Shown: in pieces, positions 9,619 through 18,696 of the stretch
Layout of the letters: every line of letters starts with the position of its first letter
Position numbering within the stretch: the stretch's first letter is position 1
DNA from: CAZYFH01 sp965249175
GTDB lineage: Bacteria; Acidobacteriota; Vicinamibacteria; Vicinamibacterales; UBA8438
Direction: 5' to 3'
Assembly (NCBI GenBank): GCA_965249175.1
Contig: OZ252227.1
Coordinates: 806,001-870,000, forward strand
DNA: 64,000 bases
Notes under the pieces: generated by a model
Databases searched by the model: none
What the model saw: only the letters and a program-made list of their open reading frames with translations
What the model was told of the DNA's origin: nothing
Made by a program: the position numbers and the translations under genes

Positions 9619-10331
9619 CGCGCGTGCTGATCGTCGAGGACGAGGAGCACCTCGCGGCCGGTTTGAAGTTCAACCTGGACGCGGAGGGCTACGACGTCGA
9701 GGTGGAGGACAACGGGCGGGCCGCACTCGATCGGTTGAGCGCCGCCGACGCCTTCGATCTCGTCCTCCTCGACATCATGTTGCCGGGCCTGGATGGGTTC
9801 GATGTGGTCCGGCGCCTCCGTGACGCTGGCAATTTCGTCCCCGTCATGATCCTGACGGCGCGCGGGCAGACCGATGACGTGCTGCAAGGGTTCGAAGTCG
9901 GAGCCGATGACTACCTGCCGAAGCCGTTCGACCTCACCGTGCTGCTCGCCCGCATCCAGGGGCTGCTGCGGCGCAAGGAAGGGCTCGGGCGCCGCGCGAA
10001 CGGCGGGGAATCGGAGGAGCCCAACGAATATCGCTTCGCCGGTGGGCGTATCGACTTCTCGCGACAGCTCGTCGAACGGAATGGCCGCGAGCAGGTCTTG
10101 ACCCTGATGGAGACCGCATTGCTACGTCATCTGGTCCGCCATGAAGGGACCACCGTCACGCGCAACGTGCTGCTCGAAGAGGTGTGGGGCGTGCGACAGG
10201 ACACGGACACGCGCACGGTCGACAATTTCATCGCGCGTTTGCGGCGGCGCCTCGAGGACGAGCCGTCGAAACCGCGGCACCTGCAGACCGTGCGCGGCGT
10301 CGGCTACCGGTTCGTCGCAGACCCTTCCTAG
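9615..10331 (+). CDS. OmpR-family response regulator
   Basis: 238 residues. Receiver domain 1-120 with the acidic pair at 9-10, phospho-acceptor Asp53 in LLDIMLPG, and PKPFD near 108. A winged-helix trans_reg_C domain runs from about 145 to the end (RHLVRHEGTTVTRNVLLEEVWG, VDNFIARLRRRLE, VRGVGYRFV). Partner of the kinase whose stop it overlaps. Targets are unknown; the adjacent desaturase is a candidate by position. Confidence 0.95.
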   Translation: MTRVLIVEDEEHLAAGLKFNLDAEGYDVEVEDNGRAALDRLSAADAFDLVLLDIMLPGLDGFDVVRRLRDAGNFVPVMILTARGQTDDVLQGFEVGADDYLPKPFDLTVLLARIQGLLRRKEGLGRRANGGESEEPNEYRFAGGRIDFSRQLVERNGREQVLTLMETALLRHLVRHEGTTVTRNVLLEEVWGVRQDTDTRTVDNFIARLRRRLEDEPSKPRHLQTVRGVGYRFVADPS

Positions 10332-10333
10332 GA

Positions 10334-11797
10334 TCAGGCCAGAACGGCGTCGACGACCTTCCCGTGCACGTCGGTCAGGCGGAAATCCCGTCCTTGGTAC
10401 TGGAACGTCAGCTTCGTGTGGTCGATGCCGAGCAGGTGCAACATGGTGGCGTGCAGATCGTGGATGTGCACCGGGTCTCTGACGATGTTGTACGAGAAGT
10501 CGTCCGACTCGCCGTAGCTCATGCCCGGCTTGACGCCGCCGCCAGCCATCCAAATCGTGAAACAGCGTGGATGGTGGTCGCGCCCGTACGTCTCTTCCGT
10601 GAAGATCCCCTGGCAGTAGGCGCTGCGGCCGAACTCGCCGCCCCAGATGACCAGCGTGTCGTCGAGCATGCCGCGGCGCTTCAGGTCTTGCACCAGCGCG
10701 GCTTGCGCCTGGTCGACGTCCTTGGCCTGTCGCTCGATCCCCAGCGGGAGTCGCGTGTGCTGATCCCATCCGCGATGGAAGAGCTGAATGAACCGGACGT
10801 CGCGCTCGGCCAGACGCCGGGCGAGTAGGCAGTTGCGTGCGAACGTCCCCGGCTTTCGCGAATCCTCACCGTAGAGCTCGAAGATGCTGTCCGGTTCGTC
10901 CGACAGGTCCGCTAGCTCGGGTACGGAGCTCTGCATCCGATACGCCATCTCGTACTGCGCGATGCGCGTGCCGGTCTCGGGATCCCCGAACTCTTCCTCT
11001 TTCTGCCGGTTGAGCTTCTCGAGATCGTCCAGAAAGCGCCGTCGTGTGCCCTGGTCGACGCCCGGCGGGTTGGACAAATACAACACCGGATCGCCGGTGG
11101 CGAGAAACTTGACGCCCTGATACCGCGTCGGGAGGAAGCCGCTGCCCCACAGCCTGTCGTAGAGCGGCTGGCCAGCCTGCGCCGACCCCTTCGAGATCAT
11201 CGCCACGAAGGTCGGCAGGTCGGCGTTCATCGTGCCGAGACCGTAGGACAGCCAGGCGCCGATGCTCGGCCGTCCCGCAAGCTGCGCGCCGGTCTGGAAG
11301 AACGTGATCCCGGGGTCGTGGTTGATCGCCTCGGTGTGCATCGACTTGATGAAGCAGAGGTCGTCGACGATCTTGGCGGTGTGCGGCATCAGGTCGCTGA
11401 CCCACGCCCTAGAGTCGCCATGCTGGCGGAACGGGAACTTCGACGGCACGAGCGGGAAGCTCGTTTGCGATGCCGTCATCGTGGTCACGCGCTGATTGCC
11501 ACGCACCGACGGTGGCAGATCGTCGCCCACCATCTCTGCGAGCCGTGGCTTGTAGTCCCACAGCTCGTGCTGTGACGGCGCGCCGGACTGGAACAGGTAG
11601 ATGATGCGCTTCGCCTTGGGCGCAAAGTGCGGCAGTCCTGGCAGCCCCCCGGCCGCCGTGCCGGGGATCCCGGGCGCCTGCGCCGCGAGGTCGGCATTGA
11701 AGAGCGTGGCCAGTGCGGCCGCCCCGATGCCCGACCCCGAGAGCTCGAGAAAGCGCCGGCGACTGAGGAGATGCTCGAGATGTTGAAGCGGATCCAT
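10334..11797 (-). CDS. DUF1501 family protein (sulfatase/alkaline-phosphatase superfamily)
   Basis: 487 residues, starting with a Tat-type leader (SRRRFLELSGSGIG). The body carries the DUF1501 hallmarks: YLFQSGAPSQHELWDYKP, INHDPGITFFQTGAQ, RDVRFIQLFHRGWDQHTRLP, VIWGGEFGRS, DHHPRCFTIWMAGGG, and DLHATMLHLLGIDH near the end. These proteins share the metal-site layout of alkaline phosphatase/sulfatase enzymes and usually sit beside a DUF1549/DUF1553 protein, as here (5 bases apart). Exact substrate is not established for the family; exported carbohydrate or sulfate-ester metabolism is often proposed. Confidence 0.9.
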   Translation of the reverse strand: MDPLQHLEHLLSRRRFLELSGSGIGAAALATLFNADLAAQAPGIPGTAAGGLPGLPHFAPKAKRIIYLFQSGAPSQHELWDYKPRLAEMVGDDLPPSVRGNQRVTTMTASQTSFPLVPSKFPFRQHGDSRAWVSDLMPHTAKIVDDLCFIKSMHTEAINHDPGITFFQTGAQLAGRPSIGAWLSYGLGTMNADLPTFVAMISKGSAQAGQPLYDRLWGSGFLPTRYQGVKFLATGDPVLYLSNPPGVDQGTRRRFLDDLEKLNRQKEEEFGDPETGTRIAQYEMAYRMQSSVPELADLSDEPDSIFELYGEDSRKPGTFARNCLLARRLAERDVRFIQLFHRGWDQHTRLPLGIERQAKDVDQAQAALVQDLKRRGMLDDTLVIWGGEFGRSAYCQGIFTEETYGRDHHPRCFTIWMAGGGVKPGMSYGESDDFSYNIVRDPVHIHDLHATMLHLLGIDHTKLTFQYQGRDFRLTDVHGKVVDAVLA

Positions 11798-11802
11798 CGC
11801 TG

Positions 11803-14800
11803 CTATTCCTTTGTGATCGTCCCGTCGAGGTTCAGGATGAGGCTGGCCGCCATGGTGTAGGAGGCGAGCTCCGCGACATCCAGCGTCTCATCGCGTGGCG
11901 ATTCGCCCATGCTGATGAGCTCCAGCGCGGCGGCGCGGTCGCCCTGGTAATGCGCCATGTGGCGCTGGAAGCCGTCGACAAGCACCGCGTGCGCCTCGGG
12001 TCGCGGACGGTGCGCCGTCGCCGCGTGGTAGCCGTAGGCCAGGCGCTCCTCGGGGGTCGTGCCACCCTCGGCCATCATCCGTTCGGCCAACCGGCGCGCC
12101 GCCTCGACGTAGGTGACGTCGTTCATCAGGTTCAGTGCTTGGAGCGGCGTGTTCGTCCGTCCCGTTCGCACGATGCACGTCTCCCGTGTCGACGCGTCGA
12201 ACGTCATCATCGTCGGCGGCCCGAGCGTTCGCTTCCAGAAGGTGTACAGGCTCCGGCGGTAGAGGTCGTCACCCTCGGCCTCGACGTAATCGCCATAGCC
12301 CCCTTCGACCATATCCGCCCACAGACCCTCCGGCTGATACGGCTTGACCGACGGTCCGCCGAGCTTCTCGACCAGCAGGCCGGAGACCGCGAGCGCCTGG
12401 TCGCGGATCATCTGTGGCTGCAGACGCAAACGCGGTCCGCGCGCGAGCCGCCGATTCTCCGGGTCGGCTTCGAACACATCCGGCGTGACATGCGACGCCT
12501 GCCGATAGGTTGCGCTCGTCACGATCGAGCGCTGGAGCGCTTTGACGTCCCAACCCGAGTCGATGAAGGTCGTCGCCAGCCAGTCGAGCAGCTCGGGATG
12601 GCTTGGGCGTTCGCCCTGGGTGCCGAAGTTCTCGGCCGTTTTCACGATGCCGGTACCGAAGTACATCTGCCAGAAGCGATTCGCTGTGACACGTGCCGTG
12701 AGCGGATGGTTCGGATCGACGAGCCACCGGGCGAGACTCAGGCGGTTCGGCTCCAGTCCGGCGGGCAGCGGCGGCAGCACCGCCGGCACACCCGGGCTCA
12801 CCGGGTCGCCCGGGTTGTCGTAGGCGCCACGAATCAGCTGGAACGTCGGTCGGCGGTCCTCGAGCTCTTCCATCACCATGACGGTCGGGAAGCTCTCCCA
12901 CAGTGCCTTGCGCTCGCGCTCGAGCGCGATGACCTGACGCCAGGCCTCGTGGATTTTGAGCGGCGCGTATTGGTCGAGGAAGGCGAGGCGCATCTTGTCC
13001 GCCTGCGCGTCCGACCTCTGGTCCGCGGGGATGTCCGCAATGTCGCTGAGCGAGTCTGCCGTTCCCACGACCGCCGCCTCGTCGGCCGTCAAGACGGCCG
13101 CGTAGATGCGCACATCGTCGATGTGCCCCTCGAAGCGCGGCTTGTCGGAGCCGCTGGCCCCGATGCGCAGTGGCCACCGCAGCCGGAGGCGGTTGCCGAC
13201 CAGGTCGTTCAAGCCCGTCAGCGTGTGTGATGCTCCGTCGAGATAGACGCGGATTCCGTCCGGCGTCTTCGATCCGTCGTAGGTGGCCACGACATGCTGC
13301 CACTCGTTGAGGCGAATGTCGTCGACGGTTTCGGCAGCCACGCCGTCGTCGAGCACACGGGTCGACATGTTGAATCGGACCTTGCCGTCCTCGAGATAGA
13401 GGCCCCAGCCGACCTCGCCCTGGTCGCCGGCCGTGGCTCGCGACACGATCACACCGTCCTTCGCCGTGGGATAGATCCACGCGGCGAGCGTCCACTGGTC
13501 GTCGTAGGAGACGTCCGGGTGGTTGCCCGCGTTGATGAAACGTCGTCCGTCGAAACTGGCGGCGACACCGACCTTGCCGTCGACGAAATGCGGGCGGCCA
13601 TCCTCGAGCATGACCTTCACCGGCTCGGCGGCCTGCACGACGCCGGCGAGGTTGCCATCGAGCGGGTGATGAACCAGCAGGTTGTCGCTCAAGACCCAGT
13701 CGATCGGTAGCGATGCGTCCAGCGTGGCTTCCCAGGTGGCCTGAGCCTCGGCGGCGGCATCCTGCAAGGCGCGGAACGCCTCACGCGCGACACGCAGTCT
13801 CCCGTCGAGCTCAGCCAGTTCGGTGTCCTGCGCCTCGGTCGGCGCCGTGATCAACGGCGGCGAGTTGACGTACTTGAACCCCTTGCCGCGGTCGGGCACG
13901 TTGTTGAAATTGGCGAGGAACTCGTAGAACTCCCGCTGGGTCAGCGGGTCGAACTTGTGGTCGTGACAGCGCGCGCACCCGAGCGTCAGCCCGAGCCACA
14001 CCGTTGACGTCGTCTGCACGCGGTCGACGCCGTACTCGATGAGAAACTCCTCCGGCACGATGCCGCCTTCGCTGTTCTGGCTGTGATTGCGGTTGAATGC
14101 GGTCGCGATCCGCTGGTCGCGCGTCGCGTTCGGCAGCATGTCGCCGGCGATCTGCGCGATCGTGAACTGGTCGAACGGCATGTTGTCGTTGTACGCGTCG
14201 ATGACCCAGTCACGCCAGCGCCACATCGTCCGCTCACCGTCGGTCTGGTAGCCGTTGGTGTCGGCGTAGCGCGCGGCATCGAGCCATTCGGTGGCCATCC
14301 GCTCCCCGTAGCGCTGGGACCCGAGCAGGCGGTCGACGGCGTTTTCGTACGCGTCGGGGGAGTCGTCGTTGAGGAACGCGCCGACATCGCCCGCCGTCGG
14401 CGGCAGCCCGGTCAGATCGAGCGTGACGCGGCGCAGCAGCGTGGCGCGGTCGGCTTCCGCCGAGGGGGTCAGCCCGTCCCGCTCGAGCTGGGCGAGGACG
14501 AACGCATCGACCGGGTTGCGTATCCAGTCGCGGTCGGCGACGGGTGGCAGCGACGGTCGCTGGGGTGGGATAAACGCCCAGTGAGATGCCCACTCGCTGC
14601 CCTGATCGATCCACAGGCGGATCGTCTCGATCTCGTCGTCCGAGAGCGGATCGCCGCCCCGGGGCATCCGGTCGCGCACGGTGTCGGCCGTGATCCGATG
14701 GAACAGCGCGCTCCCGGCCGCGTCGCCCGCCACGATGACGGGACCGCCGAACTGGCCGCGGTCCGCGAACGGGCCGGTCTGCACGTCGAGCCGGAGACCA

Positions 14801-15327
14801 CGCTGTCGACTCTGCGCGTCTGGCCCGTGACACGAGAAGCAGTTCGCCGAGAGGATCGGGCGCACCTCGCGGTCGAAGTCGACGACGCGCGCGGTGGTTG
14901 CCGTGGCCCCGATGTCCGTTGCCGCGAGGTCGCCCTCCCACACGGCGCCCGCATCGATCCATCGCCGCACGAGGTCGATCTGGTCGGCAGTCAGGGAGCG
15001 TCCTGAAGACACCGGCGGCATGCGCCCGATAGCATCGCCGGTCGTCAGTCGTTGAAACAGCGGACTGGCCTCGGCGTCGCCGGGCACGACCACCGTTTCG
15101 ATGAACGCACTCGTGTCGAAGCGGAGGTCGGCTTGCCTGGTGGTGTCGTTCGGACCGTGGCAGCTGAGGCAGGCCTCGGCCAGCACCGGCCTGACATCGT
15201 GGCCGCCGTCCGCGGGTTGAGCAGCGCCTCGCGCGGATGCGATGCCGGTATCGCGCGTGACCTGTCCGCTCAATAGGACCACGAGGACAGCCAGGGGTAG
15301 CGCCGCTGCCCGAAGGATGGTTGTCAT
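11803..15327 (-). CDS. PSD1-type protein: two cytochrome motifs, DUF1549, LamG, DUF1553
   Basis: 1174 residues. A signal peptide is followed by two planctomycete-type cytochrome c motifs (CLSCHGPN near 53 and CFSCHGPD near 163). Then comes DUF1549 (NPVDAFVLAQLERDGL, DLTGLPPT, ATEWLDAARYADTNGYQ), a LamG/concanavalin-like domain in the middle (WTLAAWIYPTAKDGVIVSR, VRIYAAVLT), and DUF1553 (LARWLVDPNHPLTARVTANR, TASATYRQ-like, CIVRTGRTNTPLQALNLMND). It belongs with the DUF1501 protein 5 bases downstream. The family is thought to couple haem electron transfer with extracytoplasmic glycan turnover; this is inference from context in other genomes. 8 bases separate it from the upstream gamma-glutamyltransferase-like gene. 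Confidence 0.9.
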   Translation of the reverse strand: MTTILRAAALPLAVLVVLLSGQVTRDTGIASARGAAQPADGGHDVRPVLAEACLSCHGPNDTTRQADLRFDTSAFIETVVVPGDAEASPLFQRLTTGDAIGRMPPVSSGRSLTADQIDLVRRWIDAGAVWEGDLAATDIGATATTARVVDFDREVRPILSANCFSCHGPDAQSRQRGLRLDVQTGPFADRGQFGGPVIVAGDAAGSALFHRITADTVRDRMPRGGDPLSDDEIETIRLWIDQGSEWASHWAFIPPQRPSLPPVADRDWIRNPVDAFVLAQLERDGLTPSAEADRATLLRRVTLDLTGLPPTAGDVGAFLNDDSPDAYENAVDRLLGSQRYGERMATEWLDAARYADTNGYQTDGERTMWRWRDWVIDAYNDNMPFDQFTIAQIAGDMLPNATRDQRIATAFNRNHSQNSEGGIVPEEFLIEYGVDRVQTTSTVWLGLTLGCARCHDHKFDPLTQREFYEFLANFNNVPDRGKGFKYVNSPPLITAPTEAQDTELAELDGRLRVAREAFRALQDAAAEAQATWEATLDASLPIDWVLSDNLLVHHPLDGNLAGVVQAAEPVKVMLEDGRPHFVDGKVGVAASFDGRRFINAGNHPDVSYDDQWTLAAWIYPTAKDGVIVSRATAGDQGEVGWGLYLEDGKVRFNMSTRVLDDGVAAETVDDIRLNEWQHVVATYDGSKTPDGIRVYLDGASHTLTGLNDLVGNRLRLRWPLRIGASGSDKPRFEGHIDDVRIYAAVLTADEAAVVGTADSLSDIADIPADQRSDAQADKMRLAFLDQYAPLKIHEAWRQVIALERERKALWESFPTVMVMEELEDRRPTFQLIRGAYDNPGDPVSPGVPAVLPPLPAGLEPNRLSLARWLVDPNHPLTARVTANRFWQMYFGTGIVKTAENFGTQGERPSHPELLDWLATTFIDSGWDVKALQRSIVTSATYRQASHVTPDVFEADPENRRLARGPRLRLQPQMIRDQALAVSGLLVEKLGGPSVKPYQPEGLWADMVEGGYGDYVEAEGDDLYRRSLYTFWKRTLGPPTMMTFDASTRETCIVRTGRTNTPLQALNLMNDVTYVEAARRLAERMMAEGGTTPEERLAYGYHAATAHRPRPEAHAVLVDGFQRHMAHYQGDRAAALELISMGESPRDETLDVAELASYTMAASLILNLDGTITKE

Positions 15328-15335
15328 ATGCGTCC

Positions 15336-17234
15336 TCAGTACGCCATCGCGTAGCAGTCCCGACGCGGGTCGCCCGCCGCCAGTCGGTTGCCGGTCGCCG
15401 GGTCGATCATCACCACCGTCGCACAGCCGGACACGCCGAAGGCCGGAACCTCGGTGACCTCGTGCCCGCGGCTGCGCAGCTCGCGGAACACCTCGGGCGA
15501 GATGCTCGATTCGACGTCCATCTGGTTGAAGCCCGCGGCGTGTGGCCAGAACGAACCGTGCAGGTGCCGCGTGCGGACCCGTGGCCAGGCGATTGCGTCG
15601 TGGAGATTCGGGTACCAGTCCGACCAGAACTCGACGATGTTGAGAAACGCCTGCAGGATGGTCTGATCCTGGTTGTCGCCGCCGGGTGTGCCGATCGCCA
15701 TGAGCGGCTCGCCGCCTCGAAGCACGATGCTCGGGGTCAGCGTGTAGCGCGGTCGTGCCCGCGGTCGGATCTGATTGGCGCGATCCGCGTCGAGCCAGAA
15801 CTGCTCGCCGCGGGTGCTGAGCCCGATGCCGGTGTTGCCGAGGATGACCCCACCGCCAATCCAGCCGCCGCTCGGCGTGCTATCGAAGACATTGCCGGCG
15901 TCGTCGATGACGGCGATGTGCGTCGTGTCCTTCAAGCCGCCAGCCGACGGCACGAACGAACCTGGGGCATCCTCTTTTGTTGCGTCAGCATCTTCGAGGT
16001 CGGCGATCCAGAACGGCCAGTCCTGCACGTCGGGATCGTGGGGCAGTGGGTTGCCGGCCGTGAACGCCAGCGACGCGCGCGCTGGATCGATCGTCGCGGC
16101 GCGTGCCGCGCCGTAGGCCTTCGACAGGAGCCCGGTGGCCGGCACATCCACGAAGTCGGGGTCAGCGTAGTAGGTGTCGCGGTCCGCGTACGCGAGTTTC
16201 ATCGCCTCGATCAGGGTGTGCAGATAGTCCGTGCTGTTGCGCCCCATTGATCGGAGGTCAAAGGTTTCCAGGATATTGAGTGTCTGGAGCAGCACGGGCC
16301 CCTGACTGCCAAAGCCCTGCTTGTATACCGTGTACCCGCGATAGTCGGTCTTGGTGGGCTCCTCGATCTTGGCAAAGAACTCGGCGAAGTCCGTCGCGTC
16401 GAACGGTGCGTCGTGCCCCCGGAGAAAAGCCACCATCTCCGCGGCAATGTCGCCCTTGTAGAAACGGTCACGCGCCGCCGCGATGCCCTCGGCGCGTCCT
16501 CGGTGTGCCGCCTCGCGCTCGGCGTCGACCATTTTCTCGAGCGTCGCCGCAAGCGCCGGCAGCCTGATGTTCTCGCCCGCGGTGTAGAGCGTGCCGTCGG
16601 GCTTGAGCCAGACGCGTTCGTTGTCAGGCCACGCCTCGATGAACTCCAGGTTGGCCTCGATGGCCCGCGCGGTCAGCCGCCGCAGGGGAAACCCGTGTGT
16701 CGCGTAGTCGATGGCGCGCGACGAGATCTGTGCGAAGCTCATCGTGCCCCACCGTTCGAGGACCGTCAGCGCGCCGTGGAGTGCACCCGGCACGACGGCC
16801 GGGTCGAGCCCTTCGCCGAACAGGTCCCGGTTCCGCGTGCGATACCACTCGAGCGTGGCGCGTTTCGGCGCCCAGCCCTGGCCAACAATGGATGTGACCC
16901 GTCGCTCCGCCTGCGGATACACGAGGATGAGCGCCTCGCCGCCCAGACCGTAGAGATCCTGCTCGACGACGCCACCAACGAGCAGCGCCGTCACGCCGGC
17001 ATCGAACGCGTTGCCGCCGAGGAGCAGTGTTTCTAAGGCGGCGGCCGACGTCAACGGATGACCGGTCGACACGGCGGCCGTGCGACCGGAGACCGCAGGC
17101 CGCTGGGCGCCCAGCGGCGCGGTCATCAACGCACCGATCACGCCCACGCCGGCAACGGTCAACGCACATCGGCGTCGATGGCCCTCAGACCCGCGAACAC
17201 CGGCACGTGCGTGACGCGATCGGTGGGGTGTCAT
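15336..17234 (-). CDS. gamma-glutamyltransferase family protein
   Basis: 632 residues, exported (hydrophobic segment about 24-40). The Ntn-hydrolase self-cleavage site is KDTTHIAVID, with the nucleophile Thr at about 437 giving a ~197-residue small subunit. TPSGGWIGGGVILGNTGIG, TLTPSIVLRGGEP and IGTPGGDNQDQT also match the family. The large-subunit motif that binds the gamma-glutamyl carboxylate in glutathione-hydrolysing enzymes (Arg in an RE.AP context) is not seen; the corresponding stretch reads SIVGQGWAPKRAT. Substrate may therefore differ from glutathione. It heads the minus-strand run that continues into the PSD1 and DUF1501 genes. Confidence 0.87.
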   Translation of the reverse strand: MTPHRSRHARAGVRGSEGHRRRCALTVAGVGVIGALMTAPLGAQRPAVSGRTAAVSTGHPLTSAAALETLLLGGNAFDAGVTALLVGGVVEQDLYGLGGEALILVYPQAERRVTSIVGQGWAPKRATLEWYRTRNRDLFGEGLDPAVVPGALHGALTVLERWGTMSFAQISSRAIDYATHGFPLRRLTARAIEANLEFIEAWPDNERVWLKPDGTLYTAGENIRLPALAATLEKMVDAEREAAHRGRAEGIAAARDRFYKGDIAAEMVAFLRGHDAPFDATDFAEFFAKIEEPTKTDYRGYTVYKQGFGSQGPVLLQTLNILETFDLRSMGRNSTDYLHTLIEAMKLAYADRDTYYADPDFVDVPATGLLSKAYGAARAATIDPARASLAFTAGNPLPHDPDVQDWPFWIADLEDADATKEDAPGSFVPSAGGLKDTTHIAVIDDAGNVFDSTPSGGWIGGGVILGNTGIGLSTRGEQFWLDADRANQIRPRARPRYTLTPSIVLRGGEPLMAIGTPGGDNQDQTILQAFLNIVEFWSDWYPNLHDAIAWPRVRTRHLHGSFWPHAAGFNQMDVESSISPEVFRELRSRGHEVTEVPAFGVSGCATVVMIDPATGNRLAAGDPRRDCYAMAY

Positions 17235-17261
17235 TGTGTGGCCTCGGGGTGGAACACCCGA

Positions 17262-17858
17262 TTATACGCTCGCGCGAGCGCGCCGACGGCCTTGCACCGC
17301 GCGATACCGGAAACAGCCGACGAGATGGTCATTCACCATCCCCGTGGCCTGCATATGCGCGTAGCAGATGGTCGGCCCGACAAACTTGAACCCGCGCCGC
17401 TTGAGGTCCGCACTCAGCGCATCCGATTCTTTCGTGCGGGCCGGCACTTGCGAGAGTGTCGTCCAGGCGTTACGAAGCGACTGTCCGTCGACAAACTGCC
17501 AGATGTAGCGGTCGAAGCTGCCGAACGCCTCTTGCACGGCGAGAAACGCGCGGGCGTTGGTCACTGCGGCGTTGATCTTCAACCTGTTACGGATGATCTG
17601 GTCGTTGGCGAGCAGCCGCTCGATCTTGCGCGCGTCGTATCTGGCGATCTTTAGTGGATCGAACCGGCTGAACGCCCGGCGGTAGCCTTCGCGCTTCTTG
17701 AGGATGGTGAGCCAGCTCAGCCCGGCTTGGACGCCCTCGAGCAAAAGCATCTCGAAGAGTTTCGCGTCGTCGTGCTCCGGCACGCCCCACTCAGTATCGT
17801 GATACGTGATGTAGAGAGGGTGTGTGTCCCCCCACGGGCACCGTGTGCGTGTCGCCAT
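17262..17858 (-). CDS. tag: DNA-3-methyladenine glycosylase I
   Basis: 198 residues, usual length for Tag. RCPWG near the N-terminus plus NDHLVGCF near the C-terminus give the zinc-binding Cys/His set. YHDTEWGVP, LLLEGVQAGLSWLTIL and KRRGFKFVGPTICYAHMQA are family signatures. The enzyme removes 3-methyladenine from alkylated DNA. Its ATG shares a base with the stop of the upstream PEGA gene (TAATG), so the two are translationally coupled though functionally unrelated. Confidence 0.95.
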   Translation of the reverse strand: MATRTRCPWGDTHPLYITYHDTEWGVPEHDDAKLFEMLLLEGVQAGLSWLTILKKREGYRRAFSRFDPLKIARYDARKIERLLANDQIIRNRLKINAAVTNARAFLAVQEAFGSFDRYIWQFVDGQSLRNAWTTLSQVPARTKESDALSADLKRRGFKFVGPTICYAHMQATGMVNDHLVGCFRYRAVQGRRRARASV

Positions 17859-18679
17859 TAGCTCCCGGCGGGCGTCAGGCCGCGGGCGAGCCGCTCGCGC
17901 GCTTCGGTCACCTCGCGGTGAAAGACGAAGAGGACGTCGGCGTTGTCCGCGCGATCCGTGAAGTTGTAGGTCCGGCCGTCACGTTGCGTGATCCGCAGAT
18001 TGTGCTCCAGATAGTCGACCTCGAACTGCTCGAGCTCGGAGAAGGCCAGTGTGAACGCGTCGTCGTCGTCCGTCTCGAACCTGATGCCGTCGAGGTTGGC
18101 CACCAGGACGCCCTCGCAGTCGCCGAACCGATGCTTGTGCATCACCGACACGCGTGCGTCCAGTCGCACCACCTGGAAGCGCACGTCCACCTCGGTGAGG
18201 TTGTCCGCTTCGATCTCCACTTCCTCGAGCTGTGTCTCGTAGCCGGTCGCCGAGACATTGATGCGCCGCCGACCAGGCTCGACGTCGGAGGATTCGAACG
18301 GCGTGCGGCCGACGAACTGCCGGTCGATAAACACGTCGGCCGTCTCGACGTCGGCCGTCACACGCAAACGCACCGGATCCGGGGCCGCCGAGGTCGGTCG
18401 CGCCGGCGCAGGCTCCGTCTCGGCGGGCTCGGGCGCCGGCTCGGGTTCAGGCGCCGGCCGTGGCCGCGGGGGTGGTGGCGCGACGTCGACGGGCGCCCGT
18501 GCGGCCACCGGCCGCGCAGCCGCGTCGCTTCGGGCGTCTGGTTCCGGGGGTGGCGGCGCGAACGAAGGGCGGAGGACATATACGCCGACCGCCGCGGCGC
18601 CGACGATCACGAGCGCGGCGAGCCAGCGCTTCGGGCGTCGCGCGGGCCGCGCATCGGGGTCCAGCAGGCTCATCGGCAC
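17858..18679 (-). CDS. membrane-anchored PEGA-domain protein
   Basis: 273 residues. A short cytoplasmic head, one transmembrane helix at about 20-40, then a long proline/alanine/glutamate-rich linker (about 42-98). It is followed by a PEGA domain (VFIDRQFVGRTPFESSDVEP, RRINVSATGYETQ, about 110-165). The last ~100 residues have no recognised domain, contain DCEG and end in a charged helix. PEGA domains are extracytoplasmic, often in surface or signalling proteins. It is divergent from the cyclophilin gene with only 17 bases between starts. Confidence 0.75.
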   Translation of the reverse strand: MPMSLLDPDARPARRPKRWLAALVIVGAAAVGVYVLRPSFAPPPPEPDARSDAAARPVAARAPVDVAPPPPRPRPAPEPEPAPEPAETEPAPARPTSAAPDPVRLRVTADVETADVFIDRQFVGRTPFESSDVEPGRRRINVSATGYETQLEEVEIEADNLTEVDVRFQVVRLDARVSVMHKHRFGDCEGVLVANLDGIRFETDDDDAFTLAFSELEQFEVDYLEHNLRITQRDGRTYNFTDRADNADVLFVFHREVTEARERLARGLTPAGS

Positions 18680-18696
18680 ATGATACTGTCCGACGA

